A DNA stretch of 64,000 nucleotides from contig JAYNIR010000009.1 of NCBI GenBank assembly GCA_038109305.1, forward strand, positions 1 to 64,000, written 5' to 3'. The notes below the pieces were generated by a model, which was not told the origin of the DNA, did no database searches, and saw nothing but the letters and a program-made list of their open reading frames with translations. Within the stretch, counting starts at the first letter, position 1. The number at the start of each line of letters is the position of its first letter. This document shows, piece after piece, positions 11,915 to 20,720 of this stretch. Both the position numbers and the translations under genes were made by a program. This DNA is from UBA1479 sp038109305 (GTDB lineage Bacteria; Pseudomonadota; Alphaproteobacteria; Rhodospirillales; Casp-alpha2).

Positions 11915-12360
11915 ATGATCATCAATCTTTATTCAATCGTCTATGTTAGCAACGCCGCCGACGAAACGTCGGACGCGGGCTTATCCCGACTGCTGGACGA
12001 ATGCCGGCGCAACAATGCCGCGCTGGAGATTACCGGCCTGTTATTCATCACAAACAGAACTACATTCATTATATCGAAGGCCTCGAAGAAGCCGTCGAAA
12101 ATCTCTATCAGTCCATTATCGACGATCCGCGCCACAAGGGCGTGATCAAGCTGGAAGAAGGCCGGGTACAACGTTGCGTGCTCAAGGAATGGTCGATGGC
12201 GTTTCGCTCCGTCACCGGGGATCAGGCGGCGCGCATCGCGGACGAAACAGACCCGCAGGCCGCCCTGGCCGAGGTTCTGGAAATCGAAAATAGCTCGGCA
12301 ACCATGCGGTTTTTGGAAGTCTGCCTGGGAACGATGCTGGGTAAACCCGGCTTGCGTTAA
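11915..12360 (+). pseudogene. BLUF-domain blue-light sensor, frameshifted
   Basis: The first frame gives the BLUF start (LYSIVYVSNA), the conserved NN pair and EITGLL. A one-base deletion near 12045-12050 then shifts the frame, and the second frame continues HKQNYIHYIEGLEEAV through WSMAFR to TAA at 12358. The flavin-contacting Tyr, Asn and the Trp/Met of the C-terminal strand are present. The glutamine that drives the BLUF photocycle (FFQWLEG in AppA) is His here (YIHYIEG). The domain is standalone with a short helical tail, like YcgF-type or PixD-type small BLUF proteins. The frameshift makes the gene non-functional as written. It converges with the M81 gene, overlapping by four bases. Confidence 0.75.
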
Positions 12361-13868
12361 TCCAGGTCGAGCGGATACACCGGCCGCCGCACGTTTTTGT
12401 AGGGCAGGTCCTTGTAATTGCGGCTGGTCAGCCCGCCGCCGTCATCGACGACGATGATTTCCGACGCAATCGCCGCATAGGCCGCGCGGAAGTGCTGCGC
12501 CGATTTGACGATCAGGACCGACCGCGCCTCCGGGTCGATACCTGCGTGCTTGAAATACATTTTGTCGTAATTCTGAAAGCGGCGGCTCGCGATCACGATT
12601 TCGAGCCCGCCCGCGACCGTCAAAACCGCCGTCGGCCCCATGTCGACCCGTGCGCCCGCCGTCATCGGGCCTTCCATGGCGAAGGTGCCGTCGGTGATCG
12701 CCGTGACCTTGCCGGTGACCCGGATCGGCCCTCCCTGCACCGCCGGGTCCGTCTTGCCGCCGATGTCGAGCGTGACCGTCGCCTTTAACCCCGCCGCGTG
12801 GCAGACGGCTACCGCATCCGGATCGTACAGCACACCGAAGGCGGCGTTGGGAATTCCGGCGTCGATCACGGCGGCGAGCAGCCTGGTCGCGTCGCCATAG
12901 GCGCCGCCGCCCGGATTGTCGGCGAAATCGGCCAGCACGACGGGCGCCTTCAGGGTGCCGGGCTTCAGCGCCGCCTCGACCCGGCGGATGGCTTCGGAGA
13001 TTTTCACGGTCTCGATAGTGATCCGCGCCCGGTCGACCCACAGCTTCGCCATGACTTTTTCGGCAATCGCCGCGTGCGCCGCCGGATCACCCTTTAAGGT
13101 GTCGCCGACGATCACGCAGGTCGGCCCGGCATCATGAATGTCGACCCAGGGAAACCCGCCGTTGATGGAGCCCGCGAGCGCCCCCGGTGTTTCAGCTAGC
13201 AATTTATCGACCAACGCCAGACCTTCGGTCATGGGGCCGGGCGAGGTCGTCCGCCCGTGGTCGGCGCCGTCCAGCATGCGTTCGCGCCGGACATGGACAC
13301 GGGGCTTGATCCGCCCAGCCATGGTGTGCGCCAACAAATCGCAGGCCTGGGTCATGATCTGAAATTGATCAACATGCGGATAAGTGCGGTAGCTGACCAT
13401 GATATCGGCCAGGTCGGCCATGCGGTCCGTCACGTTGGCGTGCAGGTCGAGCGTCACCGTGACGGGCAGGTCGCGGCCGACGACGTCGCGGACGGATTGC
13501 AACAGGCGGCCCTCTCCGTCTTCGTCGTGTTCGCACGCCATGGCGCCGTGCAGCGACAATAATATGCCGTCGAACGGGCCTTCATCCCTCAGGCAGGTGA
13601 CGATCACGTCGGTCACGTGATCGTGCATATGCTTGGTGACCAGTCCCGACGGCGTCGCGTTGGCGTAGATCGGGTGGCGAATCTGCCAGCCGTGGCCCTG
13701 GGCGGCAACCAGCGCCGCGCCGATTTCCGTCTGCGTGCCCCGCAGTTTTTCCCGCACTTCGTCATCGCGGTAATACGCCCGGGCCTTGTAGGCGGCCAGG
13801 TCCGTCGGCAGTTTGGAAAAGCCGTTGGTTTCGTGCTTGAACCCGGCGATGAAGACGCGTTTGGACAT
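12357..13868 (-). CDS. M81 family metallopeptidase (MlrC-like)
   Basis: This 503-residue protein belongs to the MlrC (microcystinase C) family, zinc hydrolases that cleave linear peptides or small amides. Visible family motifs are GFKHETNGFS at the N terminus, the metal-binding LDLHANVTD strand, SYRTYPHVD, and the C-terminal FADNPGGGAYGD region. It is the last gene of the ten-gene minus-strand transport and hydrolase operon, nine bases after the first amidase. It probably acts on a product released by the amidases or M20 peptidases. MlrC naming reflects the family and does not imply microcystin degradation. Confidence 0.88.
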   Translation of the reverse strand: MSKRVFIAGFKHETNGFSKLPTDLAAYKARAYYRDDEVREKLRGTQTEIGAALVAAQGHGWQIRHPIYANATPSGLVTKHMHDHVTDVIVTCLRDEGPFDGILLSLHGAMACEHDEDGEGRLLQSVRDVVGRDLPVTVTLDLHANVTDRMADLADIMVSYRTYPHVDQFQIMTQACDLLAHTMAGRIKPRVHVRRERMLDGADHGRTTSPGPMTEGLALVDKLLAETPGALAGSINGGFPWVDIHDAGPTCVIVGDTLKGDPAAHAAIAEKVMAKLWVDRARITIETVKISEAIRRVEAALKPGTLKAPVVLADFADNPGGGAYGDATRLLAAVIDAGIPNAAFGVLYDPDAVAVCHAAGLKATVTLDIGGKTDPAVQGGPIRVTGKVTAITDGTFAMEGPMTAGARVDMGPTAVLTVAGGLEIVIASRRFQNYDKMYFKHAGIDPEARSVLIVKSAQHFRAAYAAIASEIIVVDDGGGLTSRNYKDLPYKNVRRPVYPLDLD

Positions 13869-13877
13869 GCTCGCCGC

Positions 13878-15323
13878 CTAACCTTTGAGCTTGTTCAGAT
13901 CGGGGATCGGACGCTTGAGCGCGTCATGGACCCGGAAATATTGTTCGAGCGCGTGCGCGGCGGCGAGCACCAGCGCGTCCGATCCGCGCGGCGCCATGAC
14001 TTGAATGCCGAACGGCATACCTTCGTGATCCACCCCCGCCGGGATCACGCACGAACACGCCAGCGCCATGGTCGGCACGTAGCTCATGGCGAGCCAGCGC
14101 ATGTAGGTCGGCATTTTTTCACCGTTGATTTCCTCGACATACAGCTGTTCGTGCGGGAACGGCGACACCGACGCCGCCGGGCAGATCAGGATGTCGACTT
14201 CGTCGAAAAAGTTGATGAACCGGCGCATAACCTGCGCCTGTTCGACGATGCCCCAGCCGATATCGGCCATAGTCCAGTCGAACCCGCGGGTCGTGTTGTC
14301 GATGACGTTGGGGCCCAGCAGGTCTTTGTGATTTTTAAGCCGTTCCTGGTGCGAGGCAACGAAAGTCATGCCGCGGAAAATTTCGAACAGCTTATGGATA
14401 TCGCCGCCGTCTGCGTTGAAGTCGGGCGCGGTGTCCCGGGCTTCGGCGAACACGCCCCGGAACAGGTCCGTGCGTTCCTTGAACGTGCGCTTGATGCCAT
14501 TATCGACCGGGCAGCATCCCAGGTCCGGCGTGATGGCGGCGCGGATTGATCCCAGGTCGAGCCCGTCGACCGCATCAAACAGGCGCGGATCGACCAGGCC
14601 GGAAAACGGATCGCGGTTGTCGTCGTCCATCTGCACCTGCAGCAGCATGTGCGTATCGCGGACGGTCCGCCCCATGGGACCCAGCACCGACCAGGGCATG
14701 AGCGCCGCCGGCTTGCCTTCCGCCGGCACCGTACCGACGGACGGCCGGAAACCGACGATGCCGCAGAACCCCGCAGGCGTGCGCAGGCTGCCGCCGTAGT
14801 CGGAGCCGCTGGCCATCGGCACCATGCCGCAGGCCAGCGCTACGGCCGAGCCGCCGGACGACCCGGCGCAGGTCTTGACCGGATCGAACGGATTGCCCGT
14901 CGCGCCGAAGACGCGGTTTTTGGTGTTGGCGCCGGCGCCGAATTCGGGCGTGTTGGTTTTACCGACGATGATCGCGCCCTCGGCCCGGACGGCGGCAACC
15001 GCGCCCGCGTCGGCCGTCGGCACGTTGTTGTCATAAATCAGCGATCCCAGGGTGGTGCGGATGCCTTCCGTCGCCTCCAGATCCTTGATGCCGATGGGCA
15101 GGCCGTGAAGGATGCCGAGCGGTTCGCCGTCCATGACCATCTGTTCGGCGACACGGGCTTCTTCGCGGGCCCGGTCGAACGAGCGCGTCACCATGCAGTT
15201 GACGGCGCCGTCGACGGCTTCGATCCGGCCGATGCAGCTTTCCAGAAGGTCCACCGGCGAAATGTCCTTGGTGCCGATCAGGCGGCGGGCGTCAACGGCG
15301 TCCAGATCGCAGAGTTCGGTCAT
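13878..15323 (-). CDS. Amidase-signature family protein (copy 1)
   Basis: Amidase-signature enzymes hydrolyse carboxamides to acid and ammonia with a Ser-cisSer-Lys triad. The lysine lies in PIGIKDLEATEG, the signature AGSSGGSAVALA holds the bridging serine, and the nucleophile lies in SDYGGSLR. The 481-residue length is normal. Its start codon overlaps the stop of the second amidase (ATGA), so the two are translationally coupled. The pair probably arose by duplication and diverged in the C-terminal half, which suggests different or sequential amide substrates. There is no signal peptide, so it acts in the cytoplasm after uptake by the adjacent ABC system. Confidence 0.9.
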   Translation of the reverse strand: MTELCDLDAVDARRLIGTKDISPVDLLESCIGRIEAVDGAVNCMVTRSFDRAREEARVAEQMVMDGEPLGILHGLPIGIKDLEATEGIRTTLGSLIYDNNVPTADAGAVAAVRAEGAIIVGKTNTPEFGAGANTKNRVFGATGNPFDPVKTCAGSSGGSAVALACGMVPMASGSDYGGSLRTPAGFCGIVGFRPSVGTVPAEGKPAALMPWSVLGPMGRTVRDTHMLLQVQMDDDNRDPFSGLVDPRLFDAVDGLDLGSIRAAITPDLGCCPVDNGIKRTFKERTDLFRGVFAEARDTAPDFNADGGDIHKLFEIFRGMTFVASHQERLKNHKDLLGPNVIDNTTRGFDWTMADIGWGIVEQAQVMRRFINFFDEVDILICPAASVSPFPHEQLYVEEINGEKMPTYMRWLAMSYVPTMALACSCVIPAGVDHEGMPFGIQVMAPRGSDALVLAAAHALEQYFRVHDALKRPIPDLNKLKG

Positions 15324-16753
15324 GTGAGTTTCTCCAGGTCAGGAATGGGGCGGGCGGTTTCCGGGTCGCCCGCGAACAGTTTTTCAAGCGATTGGGCGGC
15401 GGCGAGGAGTTCCTTTTCCCGGTGCCGTTTGCCGGCCACCTGAAAGCCGAAGGGCGCGCCGGTTTCATCATAGCCGCAGGGGATGGCGATCACCGGGCAG
15501 CCGGCGAGCGTCAGGGCCGAGCGTATCAGCGACGCGTCCTGATAATTCTCAAGCCGCTTGCCGTTGATTTCCTCTGGGATGCCGTCGTCGATGTTGTAGG
15601 GCGGGGTCGAGTTGCCAGGCAGGATGAACAGGTCGATGTCTCTCATAAAGGCCTGGAAGCGGTCGAACCATTGGCGCCACTTGACCTCGGCATCGGCGAC
15701 GTCGGCCAAGGACATGCCCAGGCCTTCTTCCGTGTTGACGACGATGGTGTTGGCCAAAAGGTCGCGGTGTTTTTCCACCCGTTCGCGGTGATAGGCGACG
15801 TAATAAAGACAGCGCAGGCTCCAGTTGGCCTCGCGGACGCCGGTGATGTCCGGGTGATCCAGCCGGGCCGCGCCGAAGGCGTCCTTGACCTTACCCATGC
15901 GGGCGTTGAACACCCGGCGGATGCCGTCGTCCACCGGCGCGGTGCCCAGGTTGTCCGAATAGGCGATTTTTAGTGTCGACAGGTCCGCCATGCCGGGATC
16001 GGCCAGGCCGGATGCGTCCCACGGGTACGCCATGGGGTCACCGGGATGCCCTTCCCCGGCCTGCACGGAATACAAAAGCGCCAGATCGGCGACGGAGCGC
16101 GCCATCGGCCCCTGCACGGAAAAATAGGTCATGGGCAGCAAGCGCCGTTCGTTCGACACGCTGCCCGGGCAGGGGCGGAAGCCGACCGTGCCGGTCCAGG
16201 TGGCGGGGGCGCGGAGCGACCCGGCCGTGTCCGACCCGGTCGCGAACGGCACCATGGAACACGCCACGGCCACGCCCGAGCCGCCGGACGATCCGCCCGG
16301 CGTGCGCACCGGATCAAAGGGCGAACGCGTCGCGCCGTAAACCCGATTGGTGGTGTTGGAGCCCGATCCGAATTCGGGCGTGTTGGTTTTACCCAGGATG
16401 ATCCCGCCCGCGTTTTTCAGCCGCGTGATCTGCGCGTCGTCTTTGTCCGGCACCTGATCTCTGTAGAGAAGCGAGCCGTAGGTGGTGCGGATGCCTTCGG
16501 TATGGACAAGGTCCTTGATGCCGACGGGCAGGCCCGCCAGGGGCCCCGGATCGCCGCTCCGCGCAATCAAATCGCCGATTTCTCTCGCGCGCTTCATGGC
16601 GCGGTCTTCATCCAAGACGACGAAGGCGTTGACCACGCCGTTCACTTGGTCGATGCGTTCAAGGCAGCTTTCCAGAACTTCGGCGGGCGAGACATCGCCG
16701 GCCAGGATCATGGCCTTCAGATCCGTCGCCGGTTTGTCGCAAAGCTGGGTCAT
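15320..16753 (-). CDS. Amidase-signature family protein (copy 2)
   Basis: This second amidase has the same catalytic pattern: lysine in PVGIKDLVHTEG, bridging serine in GSSGGSGVAVA and nucleophile in SDTAGSLRAP. ATG 16753 was chosen because the family start (MTQLCDKPATDLK) falls there and overlaps the M20 stop by four bases. A longer reading frame upstream only shadows the M20 gene. The protein is about 477 residues. It differs from copy 1 mainly after residue 230, in the substrate-lid region. It probably acts on an imported amide or peptide derivative. Confidence 0.9.
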   Translation of the reverse strand: MTQLCDKPATDLKAMILAGDVSPAEVLESCLERIDQVNGVVNAFVVLDEDRAMKRAREIGDLIARSGDPGPLAGLPVGIKDLVHTEGIRTTYGSLLYRDQVPDKDDAQITRLKNAGGIILGKTNTPEFGSGSNTTNRVYGATRSPFDPVRTPGGSSGGSGVAVACSMVPFATGSDTAGSLRAPATWTGTVGFRPCPGSVSNERRLLPMTYFSVQGPMARSVADLALLYSVQAGEGHPGDPMAYPWDASGLADPGMADLSTLKIAYSDNLGTAPVDDGIRRVFNARMGKVKDAFGAARLDHPDITGVREANWSLRCLYYVAYHRERVEKHRDLLANTIVVNTEEGLGMSLADVADAEVKWRQWFDRFQAFMRDIDLFILPGNSTPPYNIDDGIPEEINGKRLENYQDASLIRSALTLAGCPVIAIPCGYDETGAPFGFQVAGKRHREKELLAAAQSLEKLFAGDPETARPIPDLEKLT

Positions 16754-18144
16754 CGGGCCGGGCGCCCGGCGGCCTCGCCCAAATCCCAGAACAGCCCGCC
16801 CATGAGCGCCAGGGCCGAGCGCGAGACGTGTTCCAGAATATGTTCGTTGGGCGCGTGCTGCGAACACGCCGGGTAGGAATGCGGCACCCAGATGGTCGGC
16901 AGGCCCAGGATGTGCGCGAAGCAGTCATTGGGGAGCGAGCCGCCCAAATTGGGCAGTACCGCTGGCTCCGCGCCCGCGGTTTTGGTCACCGATTGGATCG
17001 CCCATTTCGCCCAGGGGGTATCGGGCTCCAGCCGCGTCGCGGCCATGACCTCCCGGTCGGGGGTCAGTTCGACATCCTGATATCCCAGACTATCCAGGTG
17101 TTTGCGGATGACCGGCAGCACCGTGCCGGAATCGAACCCGGCGACGAACCGCATGTGGCATTTGGCAAAAGCAGACGGCGGCACGGCATTCACCGGATTG
17201 TCCGGGTTGCCGGTTTTGAACGCCAAAATTTCAAAGGTGTTCCAGCCGAAGACCTTTTCCGCCGCGGTCAGGCCGGGCTCCCCCCAATCGGGGTCGATTT
17301 CGGGATCGGTTTCGCCGCCGCCGACGTCGAGCTTCGACAGCGCCTCCCGGACGGAATTTGAAATCAGTTCGGGCTTCAGGTCGTCCAGAAGGATTTTTCC
17401 CTTCGCGTCGACGATGGTGCCGATGGCATGGCTGAGCCTGATGCCCGGATTGGCCAGCAGGCCGCCCCAGTTGCCGGAATGATGACCGCCGTCCCGAAGC
17501 TTCAACGACATGGTGAAATTGAAAACGCCGCGCGTGCCGAAATACAGCGTCGGCTCGTCCGCGTGCAGGCGCGGCCCGTCGGATGCGATGAACACGTCCG
17601 CCGGGAACAGGTCTTTCTTTTCCTTGCAGAACTCGCGAAGACCCTTCGAGCCGTTTTCTTCGCCGGTTTCGATCATCGCGACGACGTTGTAGCCGAGCTT
17701 GCCGCCGCGCGCTTCCAGGCACGCCTTGATCGCCTGCAGGTTGATGGTGTGCTGGCCCTTGTTGTCGGCGGTGCCGCGGCCGTACCAGCGTTCGCCCTCC
17801 TTCTTCATGGCCCACGGGCCGATGCCGTCCCGCCATTGTTCGTCATACCCCCGCACCACATCGCCGTGGCCGTAGGTCATGAGCGTCGGCAGGCCGTCGC
17901 CTTCCCATCGGGTGGCGACCAGGATCGGCGTTTCGCCCTCAAGCGGGTTTTCGTGGACGACGCAGTCGAAACCGATGGCCTGCAGCCAGGGGATCATTTC
18001 TTCTTCCAGATAGCGGTAAAGCTCCGGCCGGAAGGATTTGTCCTGCGAGCATGACTTGATGGCGACGCGCCGTTCCAAATCGGCCCAGAAGCCGCCTTTG
18101 TCGAAATAGTGTTCCAGGCTTTTGATCACCGCTTCACGCGTCAT
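16750..18144 (-). CDS. M20 family metallopeptidase (ArgE/DapE/carboxypeptidase-like, copy 1)
   Basis: This zinc-dependent exopeptidase or deacylase has 464 residues. The metal ligands are visible: His in TYGHGDVV, the bridging Asp in GRGTADNKGQH, the catalytic and ligand Glu pair in ETGEENGS, Asp in ASDGPRL and the C-terminal His in CSQHAPNEH. The dimerisation-domain HHSGNWGG segment supplies the intersubunit His. It lies between the second M20 gene and the two amidases. The upstream intercistronic gap contains a palindromic repeat. Likely substrates are dipeptides or N-acyl amino acids imported by the neighbouring ABC transporter. Confidence 0.9.
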   Translation of the reverse strand: MTREAVIKSLEHYFDKGGFWADLERRVAIKSCSQDKSFRPELYRYLEEEMIPWLQAIGFDCVVHENPLEGETPILVATRWEGDGLPTLMTYGHGDVVRGYDEQWRDGIGPWAMKKEGERWYGRGTADNKGQHTINLQAIKACLEARGGKLGYNVVAMIETGEENGSKGLREFCKEKKDLFPADVFIASDGPRLHADEPTLYFGTRGVFNFTMSLKLRDGGHHSGNWGGLLANPGIRLSHAIGTIVDAKGKILLDDLKPELISNSVREALSKLDVGGGETDPEIDPDWGEPGLTAAEKVFGWNTFEILAFKTGNPDNPVNAVPPSAFAKCHMRFVAGFDSGTVLPVIRKHLDSLGYQDVELTPDREVMAATRLEPDTPWAKWAIQSVTKTAGAEPAVLPNLGGSLPNDCFAHILGLPTIWVPHSYPACSQHAPNEHILEHVSRSALALMGGLFWDLGEAAGRPAR

Positions 18145-18160
18145 ATTGGTTCACTCCAAT

Positions 18161-18228
18161 CGTCATTTCCGCGAAAGCGGGCATCCAGTCTATCCGCAAA
18201 ATGGACTACCGCGTTCGCGGGAGTGACG
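18161..18228. repeat. REP-like imperfect palindrome
   Basis: The left arm begins CGTCATTTCCGCGAAAGCGG and pairs with a right arm ending CGCGTTCGCGGGAGTGACG, separated by a short A-rich loop. The arms share the GTCA...CCGCGAA.GCGG pattern common to short extragenic palindromes in proteobacteria. It sits in the gap between the two M20 genes and would form a long hairpin in the operon mRNA, possibly protecting upstream message or attenuating downstream expression. I see no second copy in this window. Confidence 0.65.
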
Positions 18229-18240
18229 GGAAAACAGCCG

Positions 18241-19662
18241 TCATGCCGCTCTCCCTTCGATTTTGTACGCTGTCTCCGGGTCGCCCAGGTCCCAGTAAAC
18301 GCCGGTGACCAGTTCCATTCCTTCCCGGGTCAGCGACCATAAAATGTGTTCGTTGGGCGCGTGCTGGGAACAGCCGGTGTAGCTCAAGGGCATCCAGACG
18401 AAGGGAATGCCGAGAACGTCCTGAAACACGTCATTGCAGATGGACCCGCCGGAATTGGGCACCACCCGCGCCTTTTTGCCGGTGGCGCGGGCGAGCGCCG
18501 CCATCGCCCATTGCGCCCACGGGTGGTCCGGATCGGTGCGGGCGGCGGCGAAGGTGGTGGCGTTTTCGGGCGGCGCTTCCTGCACCCGGATCATGCCGAA
18601 GCCGTTTTCGTCCAAATGTTTTTGTAGATTGGGGATGATGTTTTCCCAATCGGTGCCGACGACGAAGCGTAACTGGCAGTTGGCGATGGCGCGGGGCGGC
18701 ACGGCGTTGACCGGGTTGTCCGGGTTGCCGGTTTTGAAGGCCAGCACTTCGAACGAGTTCCAGGCATATACCTGTTCGGCCGGGCTCAGGCCCGGCTCGC
18801 CCCATTCGGGATCGATTTCGGGCGCGCCCGGCGGCGATTGGCGGGTGATGTCCTTCAACAGGTCCTTGACCGTGTTCGAAATCGGCGGCGGCAGCAGATC
18901 CTTGACCAATATGCGCCCGTGATTATCGACGATGGTATTGAGCGCGTGCATCAGGATGATGCCCGGGTTGCTGAGCAGTCCGCCCCAGTTGCCGGAATGA
19001 TGGCCGCCGTCCCGCAAAGTCAGCACCAGGTCGAAATTGAACACCCCCCGGTTGCCGAGCGTCAGGTTGGGCAGGGCCGGATCGACGCGGGGCCCGTCCG
19101 ACGCGAAATAACAATCGGCGGCAAAGGCGTTTTTGTGTAGGGCGACCAGTTCCTTCAAGCCCTTGGAGCCGTTTTCTTCCCCGGTTTCGATGATAAATTT
19201 GTGATTGAAACCAAGCGCACCCCGCGTTTCCAACACGGCGTTCAACGCCGCCAGGTGCGTCGAATGCTGCGCCTTGTTATCGGCGGTGCCGCGGCCATAG
19301 ACCTTGTCCCCCACCTTCAATAGGGTCCAGGGGTCCAGGTTTTCCCTCCACCGGCCTTCCATGCCCAGGACAACATCGCCGTGGCCGTAACCCAGAACCG
19401 TCGTCAGGTCGTCGCCTTCATGCCGGTGCGCCAGCAGCACCGGGCCGCAGCCTTTGACCGGATTGTCGTAAACCCGGCATCGGTAACTCATGGCCTCGAA
19501 CGCCGGGCGCATCTGTTCTTCCAGATAGGCATAGCAGTCGGGGATGCGGAGAGGGTTCTGGCTTTCGGTACGGCAGGCGACCCGTGTCTTCAGCTCGTCG
19601 TAAAATCCTTCCGGATCGTCGAAGTGGGCAAGGGCGGCATATATGGCGTGTTGGCGGGTCAT
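18241..19662 (-). CDS. M20 family metallopeptidase (copy 2)
   Basis: The 473-residue paralogue of the adjacent M20 enzyme retains all metal ligands: His in GYGHGDVVLG, Asp in GRGTADNKAQH, Glu pair in ETGEENGS, Asp in ASDGPRVD and His in CSQHAPNEH. The two copies share long identical stretches such as GGHHSGNWGGLL, which points to duplication. It is the first catabolic gene after the ABC transporter. The annotated start lies in the first unit of a threefold 11-base repeat that places two extra out-of-frame ATG triplets just upstream, and no good Shine-Dalgarno is visible there. Confidence 0.9.
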   Translation of the reverse strand: MTRQHAIYAALAHFDDPEGFYDELKTRVACRTESQNPLRIPDCYAYLEEQMRPAFEAMSYRCRVYDNPVKGCGPVLLAHRHEGDDLTTVLGYGHGDVVLGMEGRWRENLDPWTLLKVGDKVYGRGTADNKAQHSTHLAALNAVLETRGALGFNHKFIIETGEENGSKGLKELVALHKNAFAADCYFASDGPRVDPALPNLTLGNRGVFNFDLVLTLRDGGHHSGNWGGLLSNPGIILMHALNTIVDNHGRILVKDLLPPPISNTVKDLLKDITRQSPPGAPEIDPEWGEPGLSPAEQVYAWNSFEVLAFKTGNPDNPVNAVPPRAIANCQLRFVVGTDWENIIPNLQKHLDENGFGMIRVQEAPPENATTFAAARTDPDHPWAQWAMAALARATGKKARVVPNSGGSICNDVFQDVLGIPFVWMPLSYTGCSQHAPNEHILWSLTREGMELVTGVYWDLGDPETAYKIEGRAA

Positions 19663-19685
19663 GGGCGGGTCATGGGCGGGTCATG
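19653..19685. repeat. Three perfect 11-bp tandem repeats over a start codon
   Basis: GGCGGGTCATG is repeated three times without interruption. On the minus strand each unit contains an ATG, and the innermost one is the start codon of M20 copy 2. Because 11 is not a multiple of three, the two outer ATGs are out of frame. Changes in copy number would change the leader and the spacing to any ribosome-binding site without altering the protein. Confidence 0.8.
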
Positions 19686-19691
19686 TGCGGA

Positions 19692-20720
19692 TTATGCGCG
19701 GATCTGGGCCGATCGCGTGCTGGCCGGTCGGGATGCCTGACGGCCGCGTCCCTCGTTCTCGTCATAAAGGTGGCATTCCACATAGCCCTTCGCCGTCGGA
19801 ATGGTGCGGGGCGCCGCGGCGCCGCAATGATCCATGCAATCGGCGCAGCGCGGATGGAAAGTGCAGCCCGACGGCGGGTCCACCGGGTTGGGATAGGTAA
19901 TACCGAGTGACGAGTCGGGCACATTCAGGTTCGGGTCGGGGGTCAGGACCGAGTCCAGCAAGGCCTTGGCATATGGATGCTGCGGATTGTCAAAAAGCTG
20001 GTCTGTATCCGCGACTTCCACCAACCGCCCCAGATACATGACCGCGACCCGCGTCGCCATATGTTCGACCACGGCAAGGTTATGGCTGATCAATATATAA
20101 GTGAGGTTCAGTTCGGTGCGCAGTTCCTGAAGCAGGTTCAGAATTTGTGACTGCACGGAAACGTCGAGCGCCGATGTGGGCTCATCACAAATCACCACTT
20201 CCGGCTTATTGATCAGCGCGCGCGCGACGGCGACACGTTGACGCTGCCCGCCGGAAAGCTGGTTCGGATAGTTGCGGTATAGCCGGGACGGCAGGCCGAC
20301 CAGTTCCATGATTTCCTCGACCCGGCGGCGCATGTCGGCATCGTTCGCTGCCCCCTGCACGCGAACCGGCAGCGAGATGATGTCGCCGATGGTTTTGCGC
20401 GGGTTGAGGGACGAATAGGGGTCCTGAAAAATCGGCTGCACCTTGCGCGCCATTTCAAGCCGTTCCATCTGACTGGTCGGCATGCCGTCGACGTAAAGCT
20501 CGCCCGATGTCGGCGCCAGCAAGCCCAGCAGCATCTTCGCCATGGTCGACTTGCCGCAGCCCGATTCACCGACAAGGCCCAACACCTCGCCCCGAGGAAT
20601 TCGCAGGTTGACGCCGTTGACCGCATGAAGCGGCCGCTTGCCGCGCATGAAGCCCGAGGAAATCATGAAGGTGCGGGTGACGTCCTTTGCCTCCAGCACA
20701 ATGTCCTGATCATCGGCCAT
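19692..20720 (-). CDS. Peptide ABC transporter ATP-binding protein (DppF/OppF-type)
   Basis: This cytoplasmic ATPase subunit energises import of oligopeptides or similar solutes. Walker A GESGCGKST, the signature LSGGQRQRVAVARAL, Walker B VVICDEPTSALD and the switch His in LISHNLAVV are intact. The C-terminal oligopeptide/dipeptide extension with the CTFHPRCADCMDHC cysteines is present, and in DppF proteins this coordinates an iron-sulfur cluster. It begins directly at the stop of the DppD-type gene. The two ATPases form the heterodimeric nucleotide-binding part of the transporter. Confidence 0.93.
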   Translation of the reverse strand: MADDQDIVLEAKDVTRTFMISSGFMRGKRPLHAVNGVNLRIPRGEVLGLVGESGCGKSTMAKMLLGLLAPTSGELYVDGMPTSQMERLEMARKVQPIFQDPYSSLNPRKTIGDIISLPVRVQGAANDADMRRRVEEIMELVGLPSRLYRNYPNQLSGGQRQRVAVARALINKPEVVICDEPTSALDVSVQSQILNLLQELRTELNLTYILISHNLAVVEHMATRVAVMYLGRLVEVADTDQLFDNPQHPYAKALLDSVLTPDPNLNVPDSSLGITYPNPVDPPSGCTFHPRCADCMDHCGAAAPRTIPTAKGYVECHLYDENEGRGRQASRPASTRSAQIRA

